The translations under genes and the position numbers were made by a program. Below are positions 25,310 to 34,294 of a stretch of DNA of 64,000 nt, one piece after another. The number at the start of each line of letters is the position of its first letter. The stretch's first letter is position 1. Source of the DNA: Flexilinea flocculi (GTDB taxonomy: Bacteria; Chloroflexota; Anaerolineae; Anaerolineales; Anaerolineaceae); contig NZ_DF968181.1 in assembly GCF_001192795.1 (NCBI RefSeq), positions 2,098,974 through 2,162,973 on the forward strand, written 5' to 3'. The notes beneath the pieces are model-generated. The model had not been told where the DNA came from and searched no databases. It saw nothing but the letters and a program-made list of their open reading frames with translations.

Positions 25310-25343
25310 TGAAATCTGAACTGCTCGAAAAATAATCGCTATA

Positions 25344-26504
25344 TTATTGAATCGCTACGCCAGACCAGATAAAGGTTCGACTGTCGCTTCTGGCGCCTGC
25401 CGAGCTGTAAATGGGCGTGCCGTCTTCCTGGCTTCCTGTCTGTCGTACCGTCTGTATATACCACTTAATCGCATGAGGAGCAGGATCACTCGGACGGAAT
25501 GATATGGGAACGATATATTTTGTATCTTTGACATAATCGATCAATTTTCTTCCTGAGCCTTCCGTAATATCCTCAATATTAACTTCATAAGCTTCGTTAT
25601 CCAATAAGGTGCCAACGCCAGCCCATTGAAGTGAAATGGTTTCACCGCTCGTATTATAGGATGCGCCATCAGCAGGCAGTAACAGATTCGGCGCTTCATA
25701 GGGAGGTGGATTGGTCGGTGTCGAAGTTGGTCCTGGAGTAACGCGCTCACACAATGGGATATGAAGGGTTGAACCTGCAACGACAATATCATTGGCAAGA
25801 CCGTTATATTCCCGAATGATATCTGTCGATACACCAAAATTTAAGGCAATTCCAAATAAGGTATCCGTATTCTTAACGACATAATCATAGGATCCACAGG
25901 CTGCAAGCGTCGCTTCAGAACCGGATAATGTGTTTGTCGGGAGCGGCGTAATCGTTGGTGTCGGTTGCGGAAGTTTCAAAACCATCCCAGGATTCAGATA
26001 ACAATCAGAGGATAAATTATTTTCCAGTACGATACTGGGAACGGAAATGCCAAACAAAGCCGCAATCGAAGCACACAAATCACCTTCCTTGACGGTATAT
26101 TCAATCGGTGCGAGCGGTGTCGATGTCATTTCCATCGTTGGAGTATAAGTCGTTGTCGGTGTGAACGTAATGGTCGGTGTAAACGTATTGGTTGCCGTTG
26201 CGGTTGGTTCCACCACTCTGCCGGTACTTTGCAGCATAAAAAAGACAACTGCAGCACCGGCTCCCAGGATTAATATTGCCAGACCAATGGCTATCGGGAG
26301 ACTTAAGGTAATTTCAGGTAATCGAGGTTTCTTCTGAAGAGAATTTTCTCTTTTGGCAGCACCCTTTTTCGGAACTCCGAATTCATCAGGTAATCCGGTA
26401 AAAGTCCGACCGCAGACCAGACAGCGTGTAGCTGTTTCATTCATGCGGGTTCCGCAGGTTGGGCATATTTTTGTTTTCGGTGTATTTGAATTTTCTGGAC
26501 TCAT
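25344..26504 (-). CDS. Zinc-ribbon, membrane-anchored LysM protein
   Basis: A 386-residue protein. The cytoplasmic N-terminus has a zinc ribbon (CPTCGTRM...CLVCGRTF, about 14-35), then one membrane segment (about 70-92), a Thr/Pro-rich stalk and two LysM domains (about 134-178 and 208-250). LysM binds the glycan of peptidoglycan; motifs are YTVKEGDLCASIAALFG and YVVKNTDTLFGIALNFG. The C-terminal region (about 270-386) is a beta-sandwich-like domain of unknown role. Zinc ribbon plus LysM is common in Chloroflexota. It is divergent from hemW. Confidence 0.85.
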   Translation of the reverse strand: MSPENSNTPKTKICPTCGTRMNETATRCLVCGRTFTGLPDEFGVPKKGAAKRENSLQKKPRLPEITLSLPIAIGLAILILGAGAAVVFFMLQSTGRVVEPTATATNTFTPTITFTPTTTYTPTMEMTSTPLAPIEYTVKEGDLCASIAALFGISVPSIVLENNLSSDCYLNPGMVLKLPQPTPTITPLPTNTLSGSEATLAACGSYDYVVKNTDTLFGIALNFGVSTDIIREYNGLANDIVVAGSTLHIPLCERVTPGPTSTPTNPPPYEAPNLLLPADGASYNTSGETISLQWAGVGTLLDNEAYEVNIEDITEGSGRKLIDYVKDTKYIVPISFRPSDPAPHAIKWYIQTVRQTGSQEDGTPIYSSAGARSDSRTFIWSGVAIQ

Positions 26505-26773
26505 GAGACCACGCTATTGATTCATTTAATCTGTTTGTAATTTTTATATTAAAATAAATTTTAACAAAATGAATAATAATTTCTGCAAAATGTATTCCAT
26601 GGCACAAAGCTTCATTCGCAATGGAATGAAGATGAGATTCATTAGCAGGCAGAATTTCGAAGAGAAGTTTTGATCAGCAACAGCAAGCTGCCGTATGTAT
26701 AACTTATTGGAATAGATTTTCTCCTTCAAATAGCTGCCTGAATTTAATAATCGTATTATAACATGGTAATCTT

Positions 26774-27952
26774 ATGAGCATGAATGATCCACTCTCGCTG
26801 TATATCCATATTCCTTTTTGCGTTTCGCGCTGCAGTTACTGTGATTTTACAACATTTGCAGGAAAGAAAGAATTAATTCCTGAATATATTGAAGCGCTGA
26901 AACTCGAAATTGAGATAAATTCTGATTTACTCTGTCTTCAAAACCCTGTGCACAGTATTTATTTTGGTGGCGGAACGCCCTCCATGATCGAAGCGAAAAA
27001 TCTTGCTTCCATCCTTGAAACAATTCAGGAAAACTTTCAGGTTGATGCAGATGCAGAAATCACACTGGAAATGAACCCTGGAGACGCCAATGCTGATTAC
27101 CTGCGCGATCTGAAACAAATCGGAATCAACCGGGTCAGTCTCGGTATGCAGTCAAACAATCCTGATGAACTGGAAATCATGGGAAGACGTCATTCTCCGC
27201 AACAGACAATCGAGGCAGTCAGGCTTCTACGTGAATCGGGCCTGCAAAATTTCAGCGTCGATCTCATCTACGGATTTCCTACGCAAACGATGCAGAGCTG
27301 GCAGGATTCCATTCAATCCGCAATTGAATTGAATCCTGCTCATATCTCACTATATGCGCTTAGCATTGAAGAAGGTACACTCCTCCAAAAAAGGATTTTT
27401 GAAGGGAAACTGCAACCGGTTGATGAAGATATCAGCGCAGATATGTATGATTATGCTGAAGATTTTCTGGAAAAGAGCGGTTATATCCATTATGAGATTG
27501 CAAACTGGGCAAAAAGTCCAAAACTGCAGAGCCGGCATAATATGCAGTACTGGTTGACCCTGCCCTATTTAGGTTTTGGAACCGGAGCGCATGGCAATAT
27601 TGATCACGTACGTACCGTAAATATGTCGACGATCGATGATTATCTTGAAAGCATGAAACTCGCCAGGAAAAATCGTATAATCTTTCCGGCATCCAAGGAG
27701 ATTATTCCGCAGACGGAAATGATGGAAATGCAGGATTTCGTCATGCTCCGATTTCGATTGATCCAGACAGGGGTGGATCCCGCAATTTTTAAACAACGTT
27801 TTGGAATTGAATTAGAGGATATTTTCCATTATGAAATAGAAAGGCTTTTGCAGAAAAAACTTATAGAAGTTGCGTCGGATGGACGGTTATTTTTAAAGAA
27901 AAAATCGATATTGATTGCGAATCAGGTTTTTATGGAATTTGTTTCAGTGTAG
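26774..27952 (+). CDS. hemW: HemW-like radical SAM protein
   Basis: Radical SAM protein of the HemN/HemW family, proposed heme chaperone (often annotated as oxygen-independent coproporphyrinogen oxidase-like). The iron-sulfur motif is CVSRCSYCDF (CxxxCxYC, about 17-24), followed by YFGGGTPS, EMNPGD and SLGMQSNN, all HemW/HemN hallmarks. At 392 residues it is the length of HemW rather than the longer HemN. The 269-bp gap upstream shows only a weak TATAAC 12 bases before the start and nothing else recognised. Confidence 0.9.
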   Translation: MSMNDPLSLYIHIPFCVSRCSYCDFTTFAGKKELIPEYIEALKLEIEINSDLLCLQNPVHSIYFGGGTPSMIEAKNLASILETIQENFQVDADAEITLEMNPGDANADYLRDLKQIGINRVSLGMQSNNPDELEIMGRRHSPQQTIEAVRLLRESGLQNFSVDLIYGFPTQTMQSWQDSIQSAIELNPAHISLYALSIEEGTLLQKRIFEGKLQPVDEDISADMYDYAEDFLEKSGYIHYEIANWAKSPKLQSRHNMQYWLTLPYLGFGTGAHGNIDHVRTVNMSTIDDYLESMKLARKNRIIFPASKEIIPQTEMMEMQDFVMLRFRLIQTGVDPAIFKQRFGIELEDIFHYEIERLLQKKLIEVASDGRLFLKKKSILIANQVFMEFVSV

Positions 27953-27960
27953 GGCATAAA

Positions 27961-28004
27961 ATCCAGGATCAATAATCTTTAAAACATTATTATTTCTGGT
28001 TTAT
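27961..28004. terminator. Possible bidirectional terminator between convergent genes
   Basis: CCAG...ATCAATAAT pairs with ATTATTATTTCTGG between the stop codons of hemW and the transpeptidase gene. Mismatches and a weak T-run keep confidence low. Confidence 0.45.
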
Positions 28005-28032
28005 TTTCTTTGATCATGGATGAATCGCCATT

Positions 28033-29103
28033 CTATGAGACAATCACCGTTGTTCCATAACCGATGGTCTCCAACTTAAACTCGGTTGCAGCCGGTAAAG
28101 CCCAACGATATAGCCATTTCGCCTTATCATTTGGCATGTTGACACATCCATGGCTCATTGTCATTCCGTAATTGGTATGCCAATAGGTACCATGTGTCGC
28201 CACTCCATTTTTTGGTTCAAAGAAACAAACCCAAGGGACACCCGGCAGTTCATATGCTTCTAAATCATCCGTCATCTGCCCATCTCCCATATGTTTAGAA
28301 GGCATTTTGTTTTGGATATTAAAAGTCCCGGTCGGTGTTGAAGTTGGAATCTTTCCTTCAACTTTAGCGCTTGGAATCCCAGTGGACACTTTGGTTTTTA
28401 AAACGACTTTATTGTATTCATAAGCCGTCAATTCCTGCATTGCTATCGATACTTCAATTCGTTTTTCAATCCAGGGGACTTCGGGAGAAATCGGCAGTAA
28501 TTCTGATTCTGAAATGATTCGGATATGCTCAGCTGGTACATAGTAATCCAACCGATCGACATCGAAGATTTCATCTTTGATTCTGTACCATGGCCTGCCA
28601 TCCGGTCCATCTATCAACCCGACTACCCAATGAACGGATTCATAGTACAAACGAAAAACATCGCGCCACGACCCATCTGAATTATGCAGCCGTGCCTGTG
28701 TAAACGGAACTGTCACTTCTGCCAATTTTCCGGGAAGATTAGCGCCAATGACAGAATAATCCACTTCGTTCAACCGTGTTTCAACCAATTGCAGATGTCC
28801 GGAGTGAATATAACCGCCCCAAACACGATACCAGATTGGATTGTATCCCGGGCCATATTCTGACTTAACCTGATAATAAACATTCACCAATTCATCCCGA
28901 TATTTTTGATATTGGATCTGGCTTTCATCCCAGGGTTCTTTATAGACACTGACATTGGCAATCGCAACACGGGCAGTTTTTCCACCTTTTGTTAATAAAT
29001 CATTTTCACTAAAGAAAGGCTGAAAAGCAAACGCTCCAGCTCCTGCCCCAACCATTTTTAGGAAATCGCGCCGGTCAGGTTTTCGATAAACTGGATTACT
29101 CAT
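28033..29103 (-). CDS. L,D-transpeptidase (YkuD family), Tat-exported
   Basis: Exported enzyme that would form 3-3 crosslinks or attach proteins in peptidoglycan. The N-terminus has a twin-arginine signal (RRDFLKMVGAGAGAFAF). The catalytic YkuD domain is C-terminal, with HGTYWH and the active-site SHGCVNM (about 320-326); the usual Arg after Cys-Val is Asn here, a variant seen in some members. The start at 29103 follows the upstream stop by one base; the frame to 29124 overlaps that gene without a ribosome site. Co-transcribed with the YbeD-like gene. Confidence 0.9.
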   Translation of the reverse strand: MSNPVYRKPDRRDFLKMVGAGAGAFAFQPFFSENDLLTKGGKTARVAIANVSVYKEPWDESQIQYQKYRDELVNVYYQVKSEYGPGYNPIWYRVWGGYIHSGHLQLVETRLNEVDYSVIGANLPGKLAEVTVPFTQARLHNSDGSWRDVFRLYYESVHWVVGLIDGPDGRPWYRIKDEIFDVDRLDYYVPAEHIRIISESELLPISPEVPWIEKRIEVSIAMQELTAYEYNKVVLKTKVSTGIPSAKVEGKIPTSTPTGTFNIQNKMPSKHMGDGQMTDDLEAYELPGVPWVCFFEPKNGVATHGTYWHTNYGMTMSHGCVNMPNDKAKWLYRWALPAATEFKLETIGYGTTVIVS

Positions 29104-29104
29104 T

Positions 29105-29395
29105 TTATAACACCCACTTGACATATTGATTTGAGGTTAATTCCCGATATAGATCATCAACCTGTTCACGATTTTCAGCAAAAAAATGGAAAGACATGGA
29201 TCGGTATGTTTCATTTCGGCTTAATATCGATGTCACATCCTCTTTTGCAATACGTAGATCTCTCCGCTCAATGATCTCAAAAATTGTATTTTCAAATTCA
29301 CTGATATTCAGTCCGATTACTTTCATCGGCATATCGCATGGGAATGTCAGCGCTGATTCTGGTTGAATCTCATGAATCTGTTGGTTTTTCTCCAT
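29105..29395 (-). CDS. YbeD/DUF493-like small regulatory protein
   Basis: A 96-residue ACT-like protein of the DUF493 family (E. coli YbeD). The family features are the FPCDMPMKVIGL strand, SRNETYRSMSFHFFAENREQVDDLYREL and a C-terminal VKWVL. In proteobacteria the gene lies beside lipoate ligase; here it is directly upstream of an L,D-transpeptidase gene, so its role is open. Confidence 0.82.
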   Translation of the reverse strand: MEKNQQIHEIQPESALTFPCDMPMKVIGLNISEFENTIFEIIERRDLRIAKEDVTSILSRNETYRSMSFHFFAENREQVDDLYRELTSNQYVKWVL

Positions 29396-29569
29396 AATCG
29401 TACTCTTTCATTTGTAAACAAATAATAAAAACATTCTATTTATTTATAACGTAATTTTTTACAGTTTGAAGCAGATCATGAAACATCTATTCGGAATATG
29501 AGAGGGATTATTCTTTGTTGCTCTTTTTATAAAAGGGGTTTATCAAATTTTAATGTGTTGATGAAACTT

Positions 29570-29869
29570 CGGCAATTCGAAATATCGAATGACTTTCCGA
29601 ATCAATCGATAAAAGAGGAATGTATAAGTATTGTCTAAAAAAAATAAAGGTTTTTACCTTAAAGAAGGATGTTTTGAAAACATGTCAAATGGAATGGGTG
29701 AAACTGTCGTAGATGCAAAGCGATCTCCCGCCATACGCGAGAATAGAGTACTTCATCGGGCTGACGCCCTCCTCGGAATGATCGATTCATCCATGAATGA
29801 ATCATCCGACTCAAAGCGTCAAAATTATCACAACATCATAGTATATTTTGCATAAATCGAATTGCTGCC
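29570..29869. repeat. Enlarged palindromic repeat, copy I, with about 200 bp interior
   Basis: Left arm ggcaattcgaaatatcg...tttccgaatc from 29570 and right arm cataaatcgaattgctg to 29869 are 300 bp apart instead of 125. The interior carries tatcacaacatc, half of a family stem, plus about 200 bp with hairpins such as GGGC-TGAC-GCCC and GATTCATccatGAATGAATC. A 74-codon frame inside (29631-29855, TTG start) has no family features and is not called as a gene. The rest of the 510-bp gap is AT-rich sequence with no gene. Confidence 0.6.
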
Positions 29870-29892
29870 AATTCAAATTCATCTGCATTGAT

Positions 29893-29898
29893 TATAAT
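29893..29898 (+). promoter_or_regulatory. -10 box directly before the esterase start
   Basis: A perfect TATAAT lies seven bases before the ATG at 29906. No clear -35 box is seen. The spacing matches the two other near-leaderless starts in the window (21684/21691 and 58471/58463). Confidence 0.45.
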
Positions 29899-29905
29899 TA
29901 GTTCG

Positions 29906-30718
29906 ATGAAGAAGGCAGCAAATATTCTTACCCGAAAGATCCAAATCAGTTTCTTTTTTCTATTAATTCTATGTGATTTTATTCCGGGATTCGCATCTTG
30001 TTCCGACATGCCGGTGAAAATTCAAAACGTTCAAATGACATCGCCAGTCATGGCGCATCCTGTCCGTTTTTCCATTTATATTCCCCCCTGTTACGATGAC
30101 AGAATTACCGATGGTTATCCGGTAATTTATTTAATTCACGGGCAGAATATGGACAATTCTGTTTGGCAAAAAATGGGACTGCAAGATAAAATGCAGGATG
30201 GATTTGCGCGTATGATTCTGCCGCATTTTCTTGTGGTCACAATCCAGGAAGATAATTTTCTCGAAGACATTTATCTGTCAAAACTGGATACAGCGATTCT
30301 CGAGACAATCATTCCATGGATTGATGAGAATTACAACACCTGCACAGATCGTACCTGCCGAGCAATTGGCGGGATATCCCGCGGAGCGCTATGGGCAGAA
30401 AAAATGGCTTTCAGCAATCCGGAAGTTTTTGGATCAGTAGGACTCCACAGTATTCCCGGAACTTTTTTTGACGACCAGTCTTTACAGGTACTGATTAAGA
30501 ATCAAATTCAGAACAATTTGATGCTAAGAGTTTATATTGATGTCGGGAGTGAAGATAACTACCGTCATAAAGGCCGGATTTTCAGCGATCAACTGAATTA
30601 TTACGGTTATAGCAATATCCGAATCATAAACACGGGTGGACATGATGAAAATTACTGGAGTTCACAGTTATTAAATTACCTGATTTGGTATTCGGAAAAC
30701 TGGAAAGTCCGTCATTAA
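29906..30718 (+). CDS. Exported esterase D-like alpha/beta hydrolase
   Basis: A 270-residue alpha/beta hydrolase of the putative esterase (PF00756) family. The hydrophobic N-terminus (about 12-32) ends in FASCSDM, which could be a lipobox, so it may be a lipoprotein. The nucleophile elbow is GGISRGA (Ser about residue 155); the catalytic His is in TGGHDENYW near the end. These enzymes cleave acyl or feruloyl esters, or act on formylglutathione; an exported enzyme favours a polysaccharide ester. The ATG at 29906 was chosen over a TTG at 29888. Confidence 0.83.
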   Translation: MKKAANILTRKIQISFFFLLILCDFIPGFASCSDMPVKIQNVQMTSPVMAHPVRFSIYIPPCYDDRITDGYPVIYLIHGQNMDNSVWQKMGLQDKMQDGFARMILPHFLVVTIQEDNFLEDIYLSKLDTAILETIIPWIDENYNTCTDRTCRAIGGISRGALWAEKMAFSNPEVFGSVGLHSIPGTFFDDQSLQVLIKNQIQNNLMLRVYIDVGSEDNYRHKGRIFSDQLNYYGYSNIRIINTGGHDENYWSSQLLNYLIWYSENWKVRH

Positions 30719-30745
30719 ACTGTTGCACCGTTGAACGATCCGCTA

Positions 30746-31672
30746 TCAGCTTAAAATTTCTCTCGCTTCAGCGATATCTTGATGAATCTGATCCACTAAA
30801 TCTTTCGCTGATGGGAATTTCTTTTCAGTCCGTAAATATTCGACGAACTCGATCCTGGCTGTTTTTCCGTATAAATCGTTAAAAGCATTTTCCATTAGGA
30901 AAGACTCAATTACAACTTGCTCTTCATCGTCATGAAACGTTGGACGAGTCCCGACATTTGTTACTGCAGCATAGATGTCATCCTGGATAGTAATTCTTGT
31001 TGCATATACACCCTTTGCTACCATTACTTTCTTTTCCGGATACGCCATATTTATCGTAGGAATTCCGAGTTTCCTGCCTCTGGCTTCTCCATGGATTATT
31101 TCGTTATTGATAAAAAATGAATAACCCAGCAAATGATTAGCTTCTCGTATGTTTCCGGTTGTCAATAATCCACGAATTCTCGTTGAAGAAACGACATCGC
31201 CATCTAAAGTCAATTGAGGAACTTCATACAAGGAAAAATTGAATTCCTGCATCAATCCACGAATGACATCGGTTGTACCGGATCGATTTTTTCCCAGGGA
31301 AAAATTCATTCCAACCCAAATTGATTCCATGTTCAACGCGTGTTTCATTTCAGAAATGAACTCATGCGGAGAAAGATCGGCAAGTTTTTGATCAAATTTC
31401 AGTGTGATTAAATACTGGATTCCCAGAGGGCTCAGTATTGAAGCACGCTCTTCCGGAAGGATGATGTTCTTCTGTATACCATTTCTCTGAAAAAAAACTG
31501 TGGGAAGCGGATCAAATGTCACAACAGCTGTTGGGAGATGAAGACGCTCAGCGTAATCGATAAATGGATCCAACAAAGAACGATGACCGAGATGAATACC
31601 GTCAAAAGCTCCGATTGTGACACAGGTTTTTTCTAAATGCAAAGAAGAAAATGAATGATATTCGGATAGCAT
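30746..31672 (-). CDS. ribF: Bifunctional riboflavin kinase / FAD synthetase
   Basis: Makes FMN from riboflavin and then FAD. The N-terminal nucleotidyltransferase domain has IGAFDGIHLGHRSL, FDPLP and STRIRGLL; the C-terminal kinase domain begins near 180 with GEARGRKLGIPTINM (Thr/Asn metal site) and continues through GVYATRI and NVGTRPTF. Length 308 is standard. Last gene of the nusA-ribF operon, three bases after truB. No good terminator is seen in the 27 bp to the convergent esterase. Confidence 0.95.
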   Translation of the reverse strand: MLSEYHSFSSLHLEKTCVTIGAFDGIHLGHRSLLDPFIDYAERLHLPTAVVTFDPLPTVFFQRNGIQKNIILPEERASILSPLGIQYLITLKFDQKLADLSPHEFISEMKHALNMESIWVGMNFSLGKNRSGTTDVIRGLMQEFNFSLYEVPQLTLDGDVVSSTRIRGLLTTGNIREANHLLGYSFFINNEIIHGEARGRKLGIPTINMAYPEKKVMVAKGVYATRITIQDDIYAAVTNVGTRPTFHDDEEQVVIESFLMENAFNDLYGKTARIEFVEYLRTEKKFPSAKDLVDQIHQDIAEAREILS

Positions 31673-31675
31673 AGT

Positions 31676-32590
31676 TTATGAATATAATACTTTTTTTGGC
31701 TGCCAGGCCATTCCATCAGAAGATTTCTCCAAAATTGCAATTAATTCGCCCTGTTCAGAAACTGCTTTGGCGAGTGCTGCGTCTTCCGGTTTTGCAGGTA
31801 TTTTCTTGCCATATCGAATCGCTGCTTCCAGTTCCATATCCAGCAGTACTTCCTGCATTCCCTCCAACGAATCGGCAGCGGGGATGAGATGCTGATACCA
31901 GGTTCCTTCTTCAAAACATGTCTGCAGATCAGGTATCGTTATGGCATCTCTGAGAGAAAAATGTCCGCTGACTGTTCGACGTAATCCGTTGAGATATGCC
32001 CCACAGCCTAATTTTTTTCCAAGATCGTGGGCAATGGAACGAATATACGTTCCAGAGGAACAGTATATATCAACAGAAATTTCCGGTAGGTTGAACTCAA
32101 CGAGATCAAACGAAAATACATTCACTTTACGGCTTGGAATTTGGACAGGTTTTCCTTGTCTTGCCAACTCATATGCTTTTTTCCCTTGTAATTTAATTGC
32201 TGAATATGCTGGCGGGATTTGATCAAATTCACCGGTAAATTCTTTCATGGCTTCCAAGATTTGATCTTCTGTCAAACGAACTTCAACACCTGTCGATTGA
32301 ATCACACCATCCCCATCATAGGTATCGGAAACAGCACCGAGTCGAATTGTAGCTTCATAGCGCTTGCGATCAGTCAGCAAGTATTCACTCAATCGCACAG
32401 CCGGTCCGATCAAAATGACTAAAACACCGGAGGCACGAGGGTCCAAAGTTCCAGTATGTCCGATTCTTCGTAAACCGGTCCCTTTTCGAATAATCTGTAC
32501 TACATCATGAGAAGTCTTGCCAACAGGTTTGTCAACGACGATGACACCTGAAATTGCGCTTTTTAATTTTCTGCTATCTTCATCACGCAT
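31676..32590 (-). CDS. truB: tRNA pseudouridine-55 synthase
   Basis: Isomerises U55 in the T-loop of tRNAs. Motifs: GVIVVDKPVGKTSHDVV, GHTGTLDPRASGVLVI (catalytic Asp) and GTYIRSIAHDLG. The start at 32590 has AGGA six bases upstream; the frame extends to a TTG at 32614 without support. A C-terminal PUA-like tail follows. Part of the nusA-ribF translation operon. Confidence 0.95.
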   Translation of the reverse strand: MRDEDSRKLKSAISGVIVVDKPVGKTSHDVVQIIRKGTGLRRIGHTGTLDPRASGVLVILIGPAVRLSEYLLTDRKRYEATIRLGAVSDTYDGDGVIQSTGVEVRLTEDQILEAMKEFTGEFDQIPPAYSAIKLQGKKAYELARQGKPVQIPSRKVNVFSFDLVEFNLPEISVDIYCSSGTYIRSIAHDLGKKLGCGAYLNGLRRTVSGHFSLRDAITIPDLQTCFEEGTWYQHLIPAADSLEGMQEVLLDMELEAAIRYGKKIPAKPEDAALAKAVSEQGELIAILEKSSDGMAWQPKKVLYS

Positions 32591-32679
32591 TTTTTTCCTG
32601 CTATCGTTCCACAAATATCGGAGATATGCGAATCAAAAAACACATCTCCCCATTCAATGATAAGTATTTTTATCCTTGA

Positions 32680-33657
32680 TTATGCAATCGCTTTTTTTGT
32701 TTCGTTAAGAACTTCCTGAAAAATGCTCTCGAACGATTGATTGATTGTTGCGCCGGCAGCTAAAACGTGACCGCCACCGCCGAATTTTTTCGCGATTGAA
32801 GCGACATCTACTCCCGGCCTGCCACGCCAGGAAATTTTCACACTTTGAGGCGATTGTTCAACAAATAATAAGGCAATTTGAATAGCCTCAGTCGTCGAGA
32901 GGTAATTGATCAAATTGGCATCATCGTTTCCAGGATATCCGGATTTTTCTTTATCCTCGGATTTTAATACACTCCACAACAGTTTTCCGTCCCGCTGCAT
33001 TTTTGCCAATCCAAAGCTCCAATATTTTCCGGCTTCAAAGGAATGTGCCATCATCACGCTTTGTGTAATCTCATAAAGATCGGCGCCATGTTGTATCATT
33101 TCGGATGCAATCTGGAGTGTTTCTGAATCGGTATTTCGTGTTGTGAAACCTTGTGTATCCGTTAATATTCCAGACAGCAAGGCAGAGGCTGTTTTCTTGT
33201 TAAAAGATAATCCGAGCAGCGGAATGAGCTTTGCGATGATAACAGCAGTGGCAGCTTTTTCTGAATCAATCCAATTGATCCGCGCAATTCCGATGTTGGA
33301 GGAATGATGATCAATACAAATATCCGGGATGCAGGTTTCATTTTTCGAAAAATAATCTCCTGCCCGTTGAATATCGCTGATATCCAGTAAAATGGAACAA
33401 TCAAATAATCCAGGAGTTTTTTGAAAAGGTGAAGTGTCAACATAGTCTTCAAACCGCAACCGATCCTGAGAGGGAATATCATCCTGCGAAATGAATTGAA
33501 CTTCTTTTCCAGCAGCCTGCAGAGCCCATCCAAATCCCAAGACAGAACCTATTGTATCGCCATCCGGACGTATGTGGCAAAATAATGCTATTCTGTCTGA
33601 ATTCTGAATACACTGATGAATCGCCGATATTGTTTTGTCATGAATCTCGTAATTCAT
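32680..33657 (-). CDS. nrnA: DHH-family oligoribonuclease / pAp phosphatase
   Basis: Degrades very short RNA oligonucleotides and 3'-phosphoadenosine 5'-phosphate. DHH domain motifs: CHIRPDGDTIGS, DISDIQRAGD, IDHHSSNIG; DHHA1 domain motif GGGGHVLAAGATI near the C-terminus. Length 325 is normal. It lies between rbfA and truB, the usual place in Firmicutes-like operons. The 223 bp between rbfA and this gene hold a decayed hairpin copy (about 33760-33800) and a terminator-like stem. Confidence 0.93.
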   Translation of the reverse strand: MNYEIHDKTISAIHQCIQNSDRIALFCHIRPDGDTIGSVLGFGWALQAAGKEVQFISQDDIPSQDRLRFEDYVDTSPFQKTPGLFDCSILLDISDIQRAGDYFSKNETCIPDICIDHHSSNIGIARINWIDSEKAATAVIIAKLIPLLGLSFNKKTASALLSGILTDTQGFTTRNTDSETLQIASEMIQHGADLYEITQSVMMAHSFEAGKYWSFGLAKMQRDGKLLWSVLKSEDKEKSGYPGNDDANLINYLSTTEAIQIALLFVEQSPQSVKISWRGRPGVDVASIAKKFGGGGHVLAAGATINQSFESIFQEVLNETKKAIA

Positions 33658-33839
33658 CTGATTTTCTTTCTAAAAAAGGAGAAATGATCATAAAGTTTAA
33701 TTTCGTAAATACAAACAATGATCGTCAGCTATTAGTTATTTAATAAATGCCTTATAAAATGGCTGGTTCTGGCGCTTCTCACAAAGCATAAGAACAACAA
33801 TGAATTCTTTTCATTTTTCAAATAACTGTTCATAGTGTA

Positions 33840-33878
33840 AAAGTGAGAAATTCATATCTTGAATTCCTCACTTTCGTG
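33840..33878 (-). terminator. Terminator-like hairpin after rbfA
   Basis: On the minus strand AAAGTGAGGAATTC pairs with GAATTTCTCACTTT directly after the rbfA stop. It may lower expression of nrnA-truB-ribF compared with nusA-infB. Confidence 0.6.
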
Positions 33879-33880
33879 TT

Positions 33881-34282
33881 TCATTGTTCTTCGGTATCTT
33901 CAGCGGGTTTTGGAACTTCTCCCTCTTGTTCCCCGCGTTCCTTTTGAATTTGTTTCAACAAGAACTCGACACGATCTGCATTTTCCGGAGTTGGATCCCA
34001 AAAAAATCTCAACTTTGGAAAAGTCCTTAGCTCAATCGTTTGCGAAAGTGACCGTCGCAGAAAACTGTTTGCACTTTCCAGACCGGCAAGAATTTCACTG
34101 CTCCGTTCTTTCCCTTCAACCGCAGAGACATAAATATTAGCATAATATAATTCCCGATCAACTTTTACATCGGTTACCATAACTCCGCTTAGACGAGGAT
34201 CATCCACCTGAAAAATCAGTAGCTCTGAAAGGTCTTCGCGAATTCTGTCAGCAATCTTCTGCAGACGTATTGGTGATGGCAT
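33881..34282 (-). CDS. rbfA: Ribosome-binding factor A
   Basis: Late 30S maturation and cold-shock factor. Starts MPSPIRLQKIADRIREDLSELL, with the KH-fold strands VMVTDVKVDRELYYANIYVS and the ending KLRFFWDP. 133 residues, with a charged tail rich in Glu. The ATG is twelve bases after the infB stop. Confidence 0.95.
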   Translation of the reverse strand: MPSPIRLQKIADRIREDLSELLIFQVDDPRLSGVMVTDVKVDRELYYANIYVSAVEGKERSSEILAGLESANSFLRRSLSQTIELRTFPKLRFFWDPTPENADRVEFLLKQIQKERGEQEGEVPKPAEDTEEQ

Positions 34283-34294
34283 CTTTTACTCCTT

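Noticed and set aside
29631-29855. 74-codon ORF with TTG start
   Set aside because: It lies inside the enlarged repeat, has no ribosome site and no recognisable protein features.
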